A DNA stretch of 64,000 nt from Psychromarinibacter sp048262455 (GCA_048262455.1 JBLXFD010000006.1:99095-163094); one strand, 5' to 3'; shown: positions 9,071 to 17,862, counted from the stretch's first letter. Notes: generated by a model not told the origin, from the sequence alone. Program-made: numbers and translations.

Positions 9071-10584
9071 TGGGCCGCCGCGTCCTCGGCCTGCCGCTGA
9101 TCGTGCAGCTGATGCTGACCGGGGCGGCGGCGATGGTGCTGCCGGCGCTTTACGCCGCCGCGGCGCGCAACTGGCAGGACGCGCGGTCCTTCCTGTTCTC
9201 GGCCGCGATCTTCCTGGCGCTGACGGTGATGCTGGCCATCGCGGTCAGCAACTGGCAGGCGCGGCGCCGGGCGCGCGGGCACCTGCTGACGCTGCTGGCC
9301 ACCTACACGCTGCTGCCGGCGATGCTGGCGGTGCCCTTCTACGAGGCGGTGGGCGACACGCGGTTCTTCAACGCCTACTGGGAAATGGTGTCGTCCCTGA
9401 CCACAACGGGCGCGACGATCTACGACGACCCGGGCCGGCTGTCGGGGGCGGCGCACCTGTGGCGCGCGGTGGTGGGCTGGATGGGCGGCTTTCTGATCTG
9501 GGTCAGCGCCGTGGCGATCCTGGCGCCGCTGAACCTGGGCGGCTTCGAGGTGCTGGGCGCGCGGACCGAGGTGACGGGGCGGCTGACCCAGATCACCCAG
9601 ATCGCCGATACCTCGGTGCGCCTGCGCCGCTACGCGCTGCAGCTGTTCCCGATCTACGGGGTGCTGACGCTGCTGCTGTGGATCGGGCTGCTGCTGCTGG
9701 GGGACCTGCCCTTGGTGGCGGCCTGTCACGCCATGTCGGCCATGTCCACCAGCGGCATCTCCCCGGTGGGGGGCACCACCGGCGCGGCCTCGGGGATCGG
9801 GGGCGAGATGCTGATCTTCCTGTTCCTCGGCTTCGCCCTGTCGCGCCGCACCTTCGAGCGCGAGGGCAACGTGCGCCGCCGCCAGCGCCTGCTGGCAGAC
9901 CCCGAACTGAGAATGGCCGCAGGCGTGCTGGTCACGGTGCCGGCGCTGCTGTTCCTGCGCCACTGGTGGGGGGCCTTCGAGGTGGAGGCGGGGCAGGCGC
10001 TGTGGACCGGGCTGGCCGGGCTCTGGGGCGGGATCTTCACCGCCATGTCGTTCCTGACCACCACCGGGTTCGAAAGCGCCCACTGGGAGACCGCGCGCAG
10101 CTGGTCGGGGCTGGAGACGCCGGGGCTGGTGGTGATGGGCCTTGCGCTGACCGGCGGCGGCGTGGCCACCACGGCGGGGGGCGTCAAGCTGCTGCGGGTC
10201 TACGCGCTCTACAAGCACGGGCGGCGAGAGCTGGACCGGCTGGTGCACCCCAACTCCATCGGCGGCTCGGGCGCCATGGCGCGGCACCTGCGCAACCGGG
10301 GCGCCTATATCAGCTGGATCTTCTTCATGCTCTTCGCCATGTCGCTGGCCGCGGCGATGCTGGCGCTGTCGCTGACCGGCATCCAGTTCGAGCCGGCGGT
10401 GATCCTGACCATCTCGGCGCTGTCCAACACCGGGCCGCTGGCCGCGGTGGCGGGGGAGGTGCCGCTGAGCTACGGCGCGCTCAGCGACACCGCCAAGACC
10501 ATCCTCGCCGCCGCCATGGTGCTGGGCCGGCTGGAGGCGCTGGCGATCATCGCCCTGCTCAACCCCGAGTTCTGGCGCAGCTAG
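9070..10584 (+). CDS. trkH: Trk potassium uptake protein TrkH
   Basis: Membrane subunit of the Trk potassium transporter. From the ATG at 9070, which overlaps the trkA stop (TGATG), the product is 504 residues with about ten hydrophobic segments. The pore-loop filter regions of this family appear as SSLTTTGATI, SAMSTSGISPVGG, SFLTTTGFES and SALSNTGPL; each has a central Gly, which is the TrkH selectivity signature. A longer frame runs upstream through trkA but is a shadow. The last gene of the trk pair; hfq follows after 160 bases. Confidence 0.96.
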   Translation: MGRRVLGLPLIVQLMLTGAAAMVLPALYAAAARNWQDARSFLFSAAIFLALTVMLAIAVSNWQARRRARGHLLTLLATYTLLPAMLAVPFYEAVGDTRFFNAYWEMVSSLTTTGATIYDDPGRLSGAAHLWRAVVGWMGGFLIWVSAVAILAPLNLGGFEVLGARTEVTGRLTQITQIADTSVRLRRYALQLFPIYGVLTLLLWIGLLLLGDLPLVAACHAMSAMSTSGISPVGGTTGAASGIGGEMLIFLFLGFALSRRTFEREGNVRRRQRLLADPELRMAAGVLVTVPALLFLRHWWGAFEVEAGQALWTGLAGLWGGIFTAMSFLTTTGFESAHWETARSWSGLETPGLVVMGLALTGGGVATTAGGVKLLRVYALYKHGRRELDRLVHPNSIGGSGAMARHLRNRGAYISWIFFMLFAMSLAAAMLALSLTGIQFEPAVILTISALSNTGPLAAVAGEVPLSYGALSDTAKTILAAAMVLGRLEALAIIALLNPEFWRS

Positions 10585-10744
10585 GCGCCGTAGCGGCCGC
10601 GATGGCCCTGAAACCCGCCCTGAAAGGCGCCCCCGCGCCTGACGCAGCGGCGATTTGGGGCTGGAATCCGCCTATGTTCCCGTACATACTCGCCGCACCA
10701 AGCGGGGACAGATCCGCGGCAGATACATAAAAGGGCAATAAGCA

Positions 10745-10978
10745 ATGGCTGCCGACAAACAGAATTTGCAGGACGCATTTCTGAATCATGTCCGGAAGAC
10801 GAAGGTCTCGGTCACGATATTCCTTATCAACGGGGTGAAGCTTCAGGGGGTCATCACCTGGTTCGACAACTTCTGCGTGCTGCTGCGCCGCGACGGCCAG
10901 TCGCAGCTGGTGTACAAGCACGCGATTTCCACGATCATGCCCAGCCAGCCGATCAACCTCTACGACGGCGAAGATTAA
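10745..10978 (+). CDS. hfq: RNA chaperone Hfq
   Basis: Hexameric Sm-like protein that helps small RNAs pair with mRNAs. 77 residues with Sm1 (NLQDAFLNHVRKTKVSVTIF, residues 7-26) and Sm2 (LVYKHAISTIMPSQ) signatures, including the YKHAI motif that lines the RNA-binding pore. It lacks the long acidic C-terminal tail of enterobacterial Hfq, as usual in alphaproteobacteria. hflX starts three bases after the stop, the common hfq-hflX arrangement. Confidence 0.98.
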   Translation: MAADKQNLQDAFLNHVRKTKVSVTIFLINGVKLQGVITWFDNFCVLLRRDGQSQLVYKHAISTIMPSQPINLYDGED

Positions 10979-10981
10979 AGC

Positions 10982-12256
10982 GTGAGCGCAGGTGACGGCG
11001 CGGTGACCCGCGCCTGGGTGCTGCACCCCGAGATCAAGTCAGACCGCGACGCGCGCCCCCCCGGGCCCGCGCTGGCCGAGGCTGTCGCGCTGGCGGCGGC
11101 CCTGCCGGCGCTGGAGGTGGCGGGCTCTGAAATCGTGCGCCTGCCGAAGATCCATCCCGGCATGCTGTTCGGCAGCGGCAAGATCGAGGAACTTGACGCC
11201 CGCATGAAGGAGGCCGAGGTCGACCTGGTGCTGGTGGACGGCCCGGTCAGCCCGGTGCAGCAGCGCAACCTGGAAAAGGCGTGGAAGGTCAAGATCCTGG
11301 ACCGCACCGGCCTGATCCTCGAGATCTTCTCGGACCGCGCCCGCACCCGCGAGGGGGTGCTGCAGGTGGAGATGGCGGCGCTGTCCTACCAGCGCACCCG
11401 GCTGGTGCGCGCCTGGACCCACCTGGAGCGTCAGCGCGGCGGGCTGGGCTTTGTCGGCGGCCCCGGCGAGACCCAGATCGAGGCGGACCGGCGTGCCATC
11501 GACGACCAGCTGACGCGCCTGCGCCGGCAGCTGGAGAAGGTGGTCAAGACCCGCGAGCTGCACCGCGCCGCGCGGCGCAAGGTGCCTTACCCGATCGTCG
11601 CGCTGGTGGGCTATACCAACGCCGGGAAATCCTCGCTGTTCAACCGGATGACCGGGGCCGAGGTGATGGCCAAGGACATGCTGTTCGCCACCCTCGACCC
11701 CACCATGCGGGGGGTCGAACTGCCCTCGGGGCGCGAGGTGATCCTGTCGGACACCGTGGGCTTCATCTCGGACCTGCCGACGCAACTGGTCGCCGCCTTC
11801 CGCGCCACGCTGGAGGAGGTGCTGGAGGCCGACCTGATCCTGCACGTGCGTGACATCGCCCACAACGAGACCGACGCCCAGGCCGAGGATGTCGAGGCGA
11901 TCCTGACCGCACTTGGCGTGGACGAGACGGTGCCGATGATCGAGGTCTGGAACAAGGTGGACCTGCTGACCCCCGAGGCGCGCGAGACGCTGGAGACGCA
12001 GGCGGCGCGCAACGCCGATGTCTTCGCGGTCTCCGCCGTCACCGGGCGCGGGCTGGAGGCGCTGTTCGGCGCGGTGTCGGAGCGGCTGGAGGAGGCCAAG
12101 ACCGAGACCACGCTGGTGCTGCCCTTCGCCGAGGGGCGCAAGCGCGCCTGGCTGCACGAGGAGGGCGTGGTGGAGGCCGAGCGGCAGACCGAGGAGGGCT
12201 TCGAGCTGGAGGTCCGCTGGACGACGCGGCAGGAGCATCGGTACACCCAGGTGTGA
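10982..12256 (+). CDS. hflX: ribosome-associated GTPase HflX
   Basis: GTPase that binds the 50S subunit and helps rescue or split stalled ribosomes. 424 residues: HflX N-terminal domain (residues about 25-115, with HPGMLFGSGKIEEL), a helical linker, then the G domain with Walker A GYTNAGKS at residues 210-217, switch motif DTVGFISDLP and NKVD (G4). It starts with GTG three bases downstream of hfq, so the two genes are likely one transcript. Confidence 0.96.
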   Translation: MSAGDGAVTRAWVLHPEIKSDRDARPPGPALAEAVALAAALPALEVAGSEIVRLPKIHPGMLFGSGKIEELDARMKEAEVDLVLVDGPVSPVQQRNLEKAWKVKILDRTGLILEIFSDRARTREGVLQVEMAALSYQRTRLVRAWTHLERQRGGLGFVGGPGETQIEADRRAIDDQLTRLRRQLEKVVKTRELHRAARRKVPYPIVALVGYTNAGKSSLFNRMTGAEVMAKDMLFATLDPTMRGVELPSGREVILSDTVGFISDLPTQLVAAFRATLEEVLEADLILHVRDIAHNETDAQAEDVEAILTALGVDETVPMIEVWNKVDLLTPEARETLETQAARNADVFAVSAVTGRGLEALFGAVSERLEEAKTETTLVLPFAEGRKRAWLHEEGVVEAERQTEEGFELEVRWTTRQEHRYTQV

Positions 12257-12318
12257 GGCGCGGGTGATCCGGCGGCGCGCCGGCGCCGTATCTTCGGGGA
12301 ACAACGAAGGAGCCCCGG

Positions 12319-12711
12319 ATGACCCTCGCCATCCTCTACATTTCCACCGGCGCGATCTTTCTCGCGCTGGATTTCATCGGGATCACCTACATCGTCCGCC
12401 CGGTCTTCGACCGCCACGTGGGCGACCTGCTGGAGTTCCGGCCCGTCCCGGCGGCGGTCTTCTACCTGTTCTACGCGGGGGTGCTGGTCTGGCTGGTCTC
12501 GCTGCCGGCGCTGGCGGGGGGCAGCTACGGGGCGCTGGTGCTGAACGCGGCGCTGTTCGGGGCGGCGGCCTACGGGACCTACGAGTTCACCAACCTCGCC
12601 ACGCTGAAGCCCTGGCACTGGAGCATGGTCGCCACCGACCTGGCCTGGGGCACCTTCCTGACCACGGTCTCCGCCACCGGGGGCGTGGCCATCACCCGCG
12701 CGATCGGCTGA
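12319..12711 (+). CDS. DUF2177 family membrane protein
   Basis: Small integral membrane protein, 130 residues with four hydrophobic segments. The pattern LALDFIGITYIVRPVFDRHV at the start and YEFTNLATLKPW in the third segment match the DUF2177 family. No enzymatic function is known for that family. A GAAGGAG ribosome site lies just before the ATG. It is 62 bases behind hflX and ends convergent with the M48 protease gene. Confidence 0.85.
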   Translation: MTLAILYISTGAIFLALDFIGITYIVRPVFDRHVGDLLEFRPVPAAVFYLFYAGVLVWLVSLPALAGGSYGALVLNAALFGAAAYGTYEFTNLATLKPWHWSMVATDLAWGTFLTTVSATGGVAITRAIG

Positions 12712-12730
12712 GCGGGCCTGACCGGGCCGA

Positions 12731-13432
12731 TCACTCCCGCGGCAGCCCGCCCGTCTGCCAGCGCGCCTCGTTCCGCTCGATCGCCGCGATGCGCTCGGAC
12801 GACTTGGGGTGGCTCATCAGCCAGGCGGGCATCGGGGCGGCGCCGCTGCGGGTGAGGTTCTCCAGCTTGCGGAACAGCGTCTTCTGGCCCTCGGTGCCGA
12901 TGCCGGCCTTGACCAGCAGCGCCGAGGCATAGGCGTCCGCCTCGTATTCATCCGCCCGGCTCAGCCGGGCCGCCACCAGCTTTATCAAGGCGTTGGCGAT
13001 CAGCACCCCGACCCCGGGCAGCAGCCGGCTGAGCACCATCGCCAGCCCCACGCGCATGGCGTTCTGGCCGGAGAAGTCGATCATCCGCCGCCGGGAATGC
13101 CCCAGCGCCACGTGCCCCAGCTCGTGGGCGATGACGCTGGCCATCTCGTCGGCGCTGACCTTGCCCTCGCGGTAGCGGCGGAAGAAGCCCCGGGTGATGA
13201 AGATCCGCCCGTCGGGGGCGGCGAGGCCGTTGACCGGCTCGATCTCGTAGATATGCACCCGGATCCGTTCCAGCCCCAGGGCGGCGGCCATGCGGTCGGT
13301 AAGGGTCTTGAGCATCGGGTCCGCCAGCTCGGTCGAGCGCGCGTCCAGCTCCTTCGCCGTCCGCCAGGCGGAGAAGCGGTAGAGCACCACCGCGTAGAGG
13401 ACCGCCAGCAGGATGGGAGTGAGCTTCAGCAT
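12731..13432 (-). CDS. M48 family zinc metalloprotease
   Basis: Membrane-anchored peptidase of the M48 (HtpX/Ste24/BepA-like) family. 233 residues with an N-terminal hydrophobic anchor (residues 5-18), the zinc motif His103-Glu104-Leu-Gly-His107 in VIAHELGHVALGH, and the third-ligand region RADEYEADAYA near residue 160. It is shorter than HtpX and lacks its four-helix membrane frame, so a quality-control role is only an inference. It lies 39 bases downstream of the low-GC PIN-like gene on the same strand. Confidence 0.9.
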   Translation of the reverse strand: MLKLTPILLAVLYAVVLYRFSAWRTAKELDARSTELADPMLKTLTDRMAAALGLERIRVHIYEIEPVNGLAAPDGRIFITRGFFRRYREGKVSADEMASVIAHELGHVALGHSRRRMIDFSGQNAMRVGLAMVLSRLLPGVGVLIANALIKLVAARLSRADEYEADAYASALLVKAGIGTEGQKTLFRKLENLTRSGAAPMPAWLMSHPKSSERIAAIERNEARWQTGGLPRE

Positions 13433-13471
13433 GGGGGGAATATGGGGGGTACGGCGGGGGGCGGCAATGGG

Positions 13472-14608
13472 CTATGATAGATCGCGCTTTGAGATTAAAC
13501 TCTCAATCCTCTCAGGCAAATCCCTAAAGTGCTTAACCAACTTTCCACTGAAGGGGGCATAGTCCCTGTAGATGTGTTCCATTCGTTTGTCGCAGCGAAA
13601 TAAATCGCAATCCGAAACATAACACATCTGCAATATATCAAATAAGTCTGAACTATCAAACTTATTTTCTCTGAACGCCACTGCATTTACGTAGTGTCCA
13701 ATATGGTGGGCGCGACCGACCCCAATATCCTTCTCCAGCTTAATAATGAGATCTTCTAAGTCAAAATCCGACAATTCTATAGAGGGCGCTAACGACTTTG
13801 CCGTGCGGCGGTTCACCCCCTTGTCAATTAGATCCTTCCGGCGCTTCGCTTGCTCTGCGTTCACCAGCTCAACGCCCCTTATCGCGGCTCTTAGCTTGTT
13901 GACCGCATCTTCGACTCTAGCAACATGCTCCCCAAGGAAAGCATCCATCAGGTTTGGCTTATCGGCATAATCATAAACAATTCGACTATACTCTTCTGGA
14001 TCAGATAGCCAAAGATTCATGCGCTCCTCGAATTCGGAGTCCGAGCACATGCCGCGCACAAATCTGTTTATAACTCCGCTTTCTAACAATTCGTTAGAGA
14101 CAGGAAGATTGGGAAAATCTTCGCGTTTCGTACCCCATGTTGTTCCATGCTCCCGAAAAAACTGCCTTTTTACTGAAGGAGCCTTCAGGCGTCGCTTTTG
14201 CGAACGATTCATATTCTTTGCGCCGGCGAGCGCTTGATCATACGCTACATCGACCTTCTTCCGCACCGATTTCGCAGAAATTAGCTTTGTCCTGTTTAAC
14301 GGCATCCAAACGCCACCATTAGGAAATCTCGCATTCCCCGAAAGATCAGTTAGGTAAGGAAACGCGTTTCGACCGCAGATGCGCTTGACGAGTTGTCCAC
14401 GGCGCACTCGCTCTGTGCGAAATTTTTCAGTAGGCTTCGTGATAAATTCCAGCATGGTGGCCCATGAGAAGCCTATCACAACTTTATCTTGGTCCCGGTA
14501 CTCCAAAATTTTGTTTAATACTTCCGTCGCGGGGCCCTCACCGCGCTCCTTAAAGATGTGACCGTAATCCTGAGTATCAAGGTACACGACAATTGGTTTA
14601 AAACTCAT
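13472..14608 (-). CDS. PIN-like domain protein of unknown function (low-GC insert)
   Basis: 378 residues, not a family I can name. The ends look like a PIN nuclease: IVVYLDTQDY with Asp11, a Glu in SWATMLEF (Glu54), and near the C-terminus SDLFDILQMCYVSDCDLF followed by CDKRM (Asp321/324, Asp333/335, Asp340). This is the usual D-E-D-D spacing, with a large insertion between the halves. The insert is rich in Lys and Arg and could bind nucleic acid. The gene is far richer in A and T than both neighbours, uses rare-looking codons such as ATA and TTA, and fits tightly between an entericidin terminator and the M48 gene. Nuclease activity is inferred. Confidence 0.75.
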   Translation of the reverse strand: MSFKPIVVYLDTQDYGHIFKERGEGPATEVLNKILEYRDQDKVVIGFSWATMLEFITKPTEKFRTERVRRGQLVKRICGRNAFPYLTDLSGNARFPNGGVWMPLNRTKLISAKSVRKKVDVAYDQALAGAKNMNRSQKRRLKAPSVKRQFFREHGTTWGTKREDFPNLPVSNELLESGVINRFVRGMCSDSEFEERMNLWLSDPEEYSRIVYDYADKPNLMDAFLGEHVARVEDAVNKLRAAIRGVELVNAEQAKRRKDLIDKGVNRRTAKSLAPSIELSDFDLEDLIIKLEKDIGVGRAHHIGHYVNAVAFRENKFDSSDLFDILQMCYVSDCDLFRCDKRMEHIYRDYAPFSGKLVKHFRDLPERIESLISKRDLS

Positions 14609-14636
14609 AAATACATCTTGCTACAAACATGAAATA

Positions 14637-14655
14637 GGAGGGCACTTTGCCCCCC
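14637..14655 (-). terminator. hairpin behind the entericidin-like gene
   Basis: On the minus strand an eight-pair stem (14637-14644 with 14648-14655, one G-T pair, three-base loop) follows the entericidin stop and leads into a T-rich stretch. It resembles a weak intrinsic terminator. The PIN-like gene begins only 28 bases further on, so that gene may depend on read-through or on a promoter squeezed into these bases. Confidence 0.45.
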
Positions 14656-14658
14656 CCT

Positions 14659-14778
14659 CTAAAACATCCGCTGCACCTTCCGTGCGCCGGCGGAGACGTC
14701 CTCGCCCACGCCGGCCACGGTGTTGCAGCCGGCGAGGGTCAGCAGCAGGGCGGGAAGCAGGAGCCAGCGCATGCTCAT
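14659..14778 (-). CDS. entericidin A/B-like small lipoprotein
   Basis: A gene of only 37-39 codons. Starting at 14778 (overlapping the previous stop as ATGA) or 14772, it encodes a signal MRWLLLPALLLTLAGCNTVA with lipobox LAGC, then GVGEDVSAGARKVQRMF. The lipobox plus the NTVAGVGEDV motif are typical of entericidin A/B family lipoproteins, which are tiny outer-membrane or periplasmic lipoproteins linked to envelope stress. The coupling to the solute-binding protein gene upstream suggests one transcript. Confidence 0.85.
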   Translation of the reverse strand: MSMRWLLLPALLLTLAGCNTVAGVGEDVSAGARKVQRMF

Positions 14779-16586
14779 TCCTCCCACCACCAGACCATCG
14801 GCTGCCAGTCGATCCAGTCGCCGTACATCGGGATGTGCTCCGGGTACTTCAGTTCCTTCGCGTGGGCGATGCGGGTCAGGTTGTACTGGTAGATCGGGAT
14901 CACGTAGCGCCCCGTGGTCAGCACCCGGTCCAGCGCCTTGGTGGCGGCGATGAAGTCCTCGCGGCTGGTGGCGTTCAGCATGGTGTCGATCATCGCCACC
15001 GCGGCGGGGGAGTTCATGCCCATCCAGTTCTTCGAGCCGGGCTCGGTCACCCCGTCCGGGCCCCAGTAGAACATCTGCTCGTTGCCCGGGCTCAGCGACA
15101 GCGCGACGCGGTAGAAGGTCATGTCGAAGTCGTAGGCCTGGGTGCGCTCGTTGTACTGGGCCTTGTCGATGGCGTTCACGGTGGCGTCCACCCCCAGCCG
15201 TTTCAGCGCCTCGACGTAGATGTCGACGATGGCCTTCTCCTCGAAGGGCCCGTTCTCCATCAGGATCTCGAAGCGGAAGGGCTCTCCGGCCGCGTTCTTC
15301 AGCGCGCCGTCCTGCACGGTCCAGCCCGCCTCGGCCATCAGCTCCTGCGCCTTGCCGATATTGGCGCGGTTGCGGACCGAGCCGTCGGAGACCGGCAGCT
15401 CGTAGCCCTCCAGCGCGCCGGGCAGCAGGTCGTCCGCGAAGGGCTCCAGCAGCTCGCGCACGCGTCCCTCGGCCGGCCCCGGCTCCATCGCCAGGACGGA
15501 GTTGGAGAAGTAGGAAGTGATGCGCGGCTGGGCGCCGCCGGTCTGGGTCTGGTTGATGAACTCGAAGTTGAAGGCGTGCAGCAGCGCGTCGCGCACCCGC
15601 CAGTCGTCGAAGGGCGCGCGGCGGGTGTTCATCACCAGCCCGGTGATGCCGGAGGGGCGGCCGTTGGGCACCTCGGACTTCACCACCTCGCCGTTCTGCA
15701 CCGCCGGGAAGTCATAGTCGCTGTCCCACTTGGCGGCGTTGAATTCGCGGTGCGAGTTCAGCTCGCCCGCCTTGAAGGCCTCGAACAGCGCGGTGTTGTC
15801 GGCGTAGAATTCATAGCGCACCTCGTCCAGCACCGCCTGGCCCTGCATGAAGGGCAGATCGCGCCCCCAGTAGTCCGGGTCGCGCTTCAGCGAGACGAAG
15901 CGGCCGGCCTCGAAGTCGTCGATGATATAGGGGCCGGAGGTGACGGGGATCTCGGTCAGCCCCGAATCGCCTATCTCGGTGGCCTCCCACTGCGCCTTCT
16001 TCAGGATCGGCCGCATGCCCATGATCAGGGGCATCTCGCGGTCCGGGGTATTGAAGGTGAAGCGCACGGTCCGCTCGCCAACCGCCTCGGCCTTGGCGAC
16101 TTTCTGCCACGCGCCGGCGTAGCGCGGGTGGCCCTCGGTGCCCAGGGTCTCGTAGGACCACAGCACGTCCTCCACCGTCACCGGGCTGCCGTCCGAGAAG
16201 GTCGCCTCGGGCCGCAGGGTGAATTCCACCCAGGTGCGATCGGGGTCGGTTTCCACGGATTCCGCCAGCAGGCCGTAGAGGGTAAAGGGCTCGTCCCAGC
16301 TGCGGCCCATCAGGCTTTCGGCCGTCAGGAAGCGCAGCTGCCAGGGCACGGAGCCCTTGCGTACATGGGGATTGAGGCTGTCGAACCCGCCCACTTCGCC
16401 GGTGACGATGCGCCCGCCGAAGGGGGCGTCGGGGTTGGCGTAGGGCAGGTGGGTGAAATCGGCGGGCAGGGCAGGCTCGCCGTACATGGCGATGCCGTGG
16501 GAGGGTTCGGCCTGCAGGGGCGCGCAGAGCATCAGCGCGGGGATCGCGGCAAGCACGATTCGGCGCAGGGGGCGATGGCGTGTCAT
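14775..16586 (-). CDS. ABC transporter solute-binding protein, family 5 (peptide/YejA-like)
   Basis: Periplasmic binding protein of the oligopeptide/dipeptide (SBP_bac_5) type, 603 residues, close in layout to YejA. Signal peptide MTRHRPLRRIVLAAIPALML ending at APLQA; family motifs include TLRPEATFSDGSPVTVEDV near residue 125 and the later repeat of RVRDALLHAFNFEFIN. No permease or ATPase gene is next to it, so its membrane partners are encoded elsewhere or it is an orphan receptor. Its stop overlaps the entericidin-like start. Confidence 0.9.
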   Translation of the reverse strand: MTRHRPLRRIVLAAIPALMLCAPLQAEPSHGIAMYGEPALPADFTHLPYANPDAPFGGRIVTGEVGGFDSLNPHVRKGSVPWQLRFLTAESLMGRSWDEPFTLYGLLAESVETDPDRTWVEFTLRPEATFSDGSPVTVEDVLWSYETLGTEGHPRYAGAWQKVAKAEAVGERTVRFTFNTPDREMPLIMGMRPILKKAQWEATEIGDSGLTEIPVTSGPYIIDDFEAGRFVSLKRDPDYWGRDLPFMQGQAVLDEVRYEFYADNTALFEAFKAGELNSHREFNAAKWDSDYDFPAVQNGEVVKSEVPNGRPSGITGLVMNTRRAPFDDWRVRDALLHAFNFEFINQTQTGGAQPRITSYFSNSVLAMEPGPAEGRVRELLEPFADDLLPGALEGYELPVSDGSVRNRANIGKAQELMAEAGWTVQDGALKNAAGEPFRFEILMENGPFEEKAIVDIYVEALKRLGVDATVNAIDKAQYNERTQAYDFDMTFYRVALSLSPGNEQMFYWGPDGVTEPGSKNWMGMNSPAAVAMIDTMLNATSREDFIAATKALDRVLTTGRYVIPIYQYNLTRIAHAKELKYPEHIPMYGDWIDWQPMVWWWEE

Positions 16587-16667
16587 ATGGGACGGGGTTC
16601 CTTCTGCCCTGTGGGTGGAATTTCGCCAAATCTACCGGCGGTGTGCGGGCTTTTCAAACTTTTACCT

Positions 16668-16695
16668 TTGACCTCGGCTGGATAGCGCGTATAAA
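16668..16695 (+). promoter_or_regulatory. sigma-70 type promoter of the candidate small RNA
   Basis: TTGACC at 16668-16673 and TATAAA at 16690-16695 are separated by 16 bases, close to the housekeeping consensus. In this GC-rich setting such a pair is rare. It faces the + strand and would start RNA near 16702, just ahead of two hairpins, and away from the solute-binding protein gene. Confidence 0.7.
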
Positions 16696-16701
16696 GGGGC
16701 C

Positions 16702-16777
16702 ACTGCTCGATAGGTTTCTTGCCTGTATGAAACCTGCCTCAATAACTTAACGCCCGCCTTGTGCGGGCGTTTTTTTT
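16702..16777 (+). ncRNA. candidate small RNA, about 76 nt
   Basis: Bounded by a near-consensus promoter and a strong intrinsic terminator with no open reading frame of note between. It contains one perfect seven-pair hairpin (16712-16718 with 16729-16735, ten-base loop) and the terminator hairpin, with a single-stranded linker CTGCCTCAATAACTTAA-like stretch. The overall shape is that of an Hfq-type sRNA with a U-rich 3' end; hfq is in the same window. I do not recognise it as a named sRNA, and tRNA or 6S folds do not fit. Confidence 0.6.
16751..16777 (+). terminator. intrinsic terminator of the candidate small RNA
   Basis: CGCCCGC (16751-16757) pairs with GCGGGCG (16763-16769) over a five-base loop and is followed by eight T residues (16770-16777). 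This is a textbook Rho-independent terminator, pointing along the + strand. Confidence 0.9.
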
Positions 16778-16830
16778 GGTTTGCGGGTTGGGGTTATCCG
16801 GCGGAGCAGGGTCTGGCTGTGAGCAAGGGA

Positions 16831-16989
16831 CCCGGCCCGGAACAAGGCGCGCAGCGCCGCCGGGCCAGCGCCCGTCCGTCCCCCGGGTGGGCGCTTCTGT
16901 CGACGCTGGCGCGGGGGTCGAGCCAGGGCGTGGTGGCACCATCAAGCGGCGACCCCCGGCAGCAGATGCGCCCACCCACGGACGGGCGC
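16831..16989. repeat. left copy of an inverted repeat flanking hbdH
   Basis: About 159 bases that recur, reversed and complemented with scattered differences, at 17863-18020. Inside the copy GCGCCCGTCCGT (16868-16879) and ACGGACGGGCGC (16978-16989) form a small terminal inverted repeat. No coding frame is credible. The rest of the 16587-17067 interval contains the sRNA unit and the hbdH leader. Confidence 0.8.
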
Positions 16990-17067
16990 CGGCCCTCCGT
17001 TGCGCCTGCTCTTCCCTTCGCACCCGCAGCGGCTATGCTGCGGCGCAACATGACGGGGAGACAGGCA

Positions 17068-17841
17068 ATGTCATTGCAGGGCAAGACGGCGGTAATCACC
17101 GGATCCACCTCCGGGATCGGGCTGGGGGTCGCGCGGGCGCTGGCGGCGCAGGGGGCGGCGGTGGTGCTGAACTCCTTCACCGACGACGCGAAGGACCACG
17201 CGCTGGCCACGGAAATCGCGGAAGAATTCGGCGTCGAGGCGCGCTACGTGCAGGCCGACATGGCGAGAGGCGCCGACTGCCGCGCGCTGATCGCGGCGGC
17301 GGGGGCCTGCGACATTCTGGTGAACAACGCCGGGATCCAGCACGTGGCGGCGATCGACCAGTTTCCCGAGGACAAGTGGGACGCGATCATCGCGATCAAC
17401 ATGAACTCGGTCTTCCACTGCACCGCCGCCGCGCTGCCGCTGATGCGCGCCGCGGGCTGGGGCCGGGTCATCAACGTGGCCAGCGCGCACGGCCTGCGGG
17501 CCAGCCCGTTCAAGTCCGCCTACGTCACCGCCAAGCACGGGGTGGTGGGCATGACCAAGGTGGTGGCGCTGGAGACGGCGCGCCAGCCGATCACCTGCAA
17601 CGCCATCTGCCCTGGCTACGTGCGCACCCCGCTGGTGGAGGCGCAGATCCCCGCGACCGCCAAGGAGTACGGGATCTCCGAGGAGGAGGCGGTGGAGAAG
17701 GTGATCCTGCTCAAGCAGCCCTCGAAGGAGTTCGTGACGGTGGAGCAGATCGCGGGGATCGCGGTGTTCCTGTGCTCGGACGCGGCGGCGCAGGTGACGG
17801 GGACGACAATCTCGGCGGACGGGGGCTGGACGGCGCAGTAG
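17068..17841 (+). CDS. hbdH: 3-hydroxybutyrate dehydrogenase
   Basis: Short-chain dehydrogenase that converts 3-hydroxybutyrate to acetoacetate with NAD, a step in polyhydroxybutyrate use. The ATG at 17068 gives 257 residues and MSLQGKTAVITG, the expected N-terminus; it has a GGGGAG ribosome site 8 bases upstream. Motifs: cofactor loop GSTSGIG, NNAGIQHV, Ser in VASAHGL and YVTAK with catalytic Tyr and Lys. The family assignment to 3-hydroxybutyrate rather than a generic SDR comes from NNAGIQHV and VASAHGL. The longer upstream frame runs through the repeat and is not used. Confidence 0.92.
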   Translation: MSLQGKTAVITGSTSGIGLGVARALAAQGAAVVLNSFTDDAKDHALATEIAEEFGVEARYVQADMARGADCRALIAAAGACDILVNNAGIQHVAAIDQFPEDKWDAIIAINMNSVFHCTAAALPLMRAAGWGRVINVASAHGLRASPFKSAYVTAKHGVVGMTKVVALETARQPITCNAICPGYVRTPLVEAQIPATAKEYGISEEEAVEKVILLKQPSKEFVTVEQIAGIAVFLCSDAAAQVTGTTISADGGWTAQ

Positions 17842-17862
17842 GCTCCGCGCGGCGGAGGGGCA

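Noticed and set aside
16759..17067. N-terminal extension of hbdH by 103 residues
   Set aside because: It translates the repeat element and adds no domain. The ATG at 17068 has a good ribosome site and the expected N-terminus.
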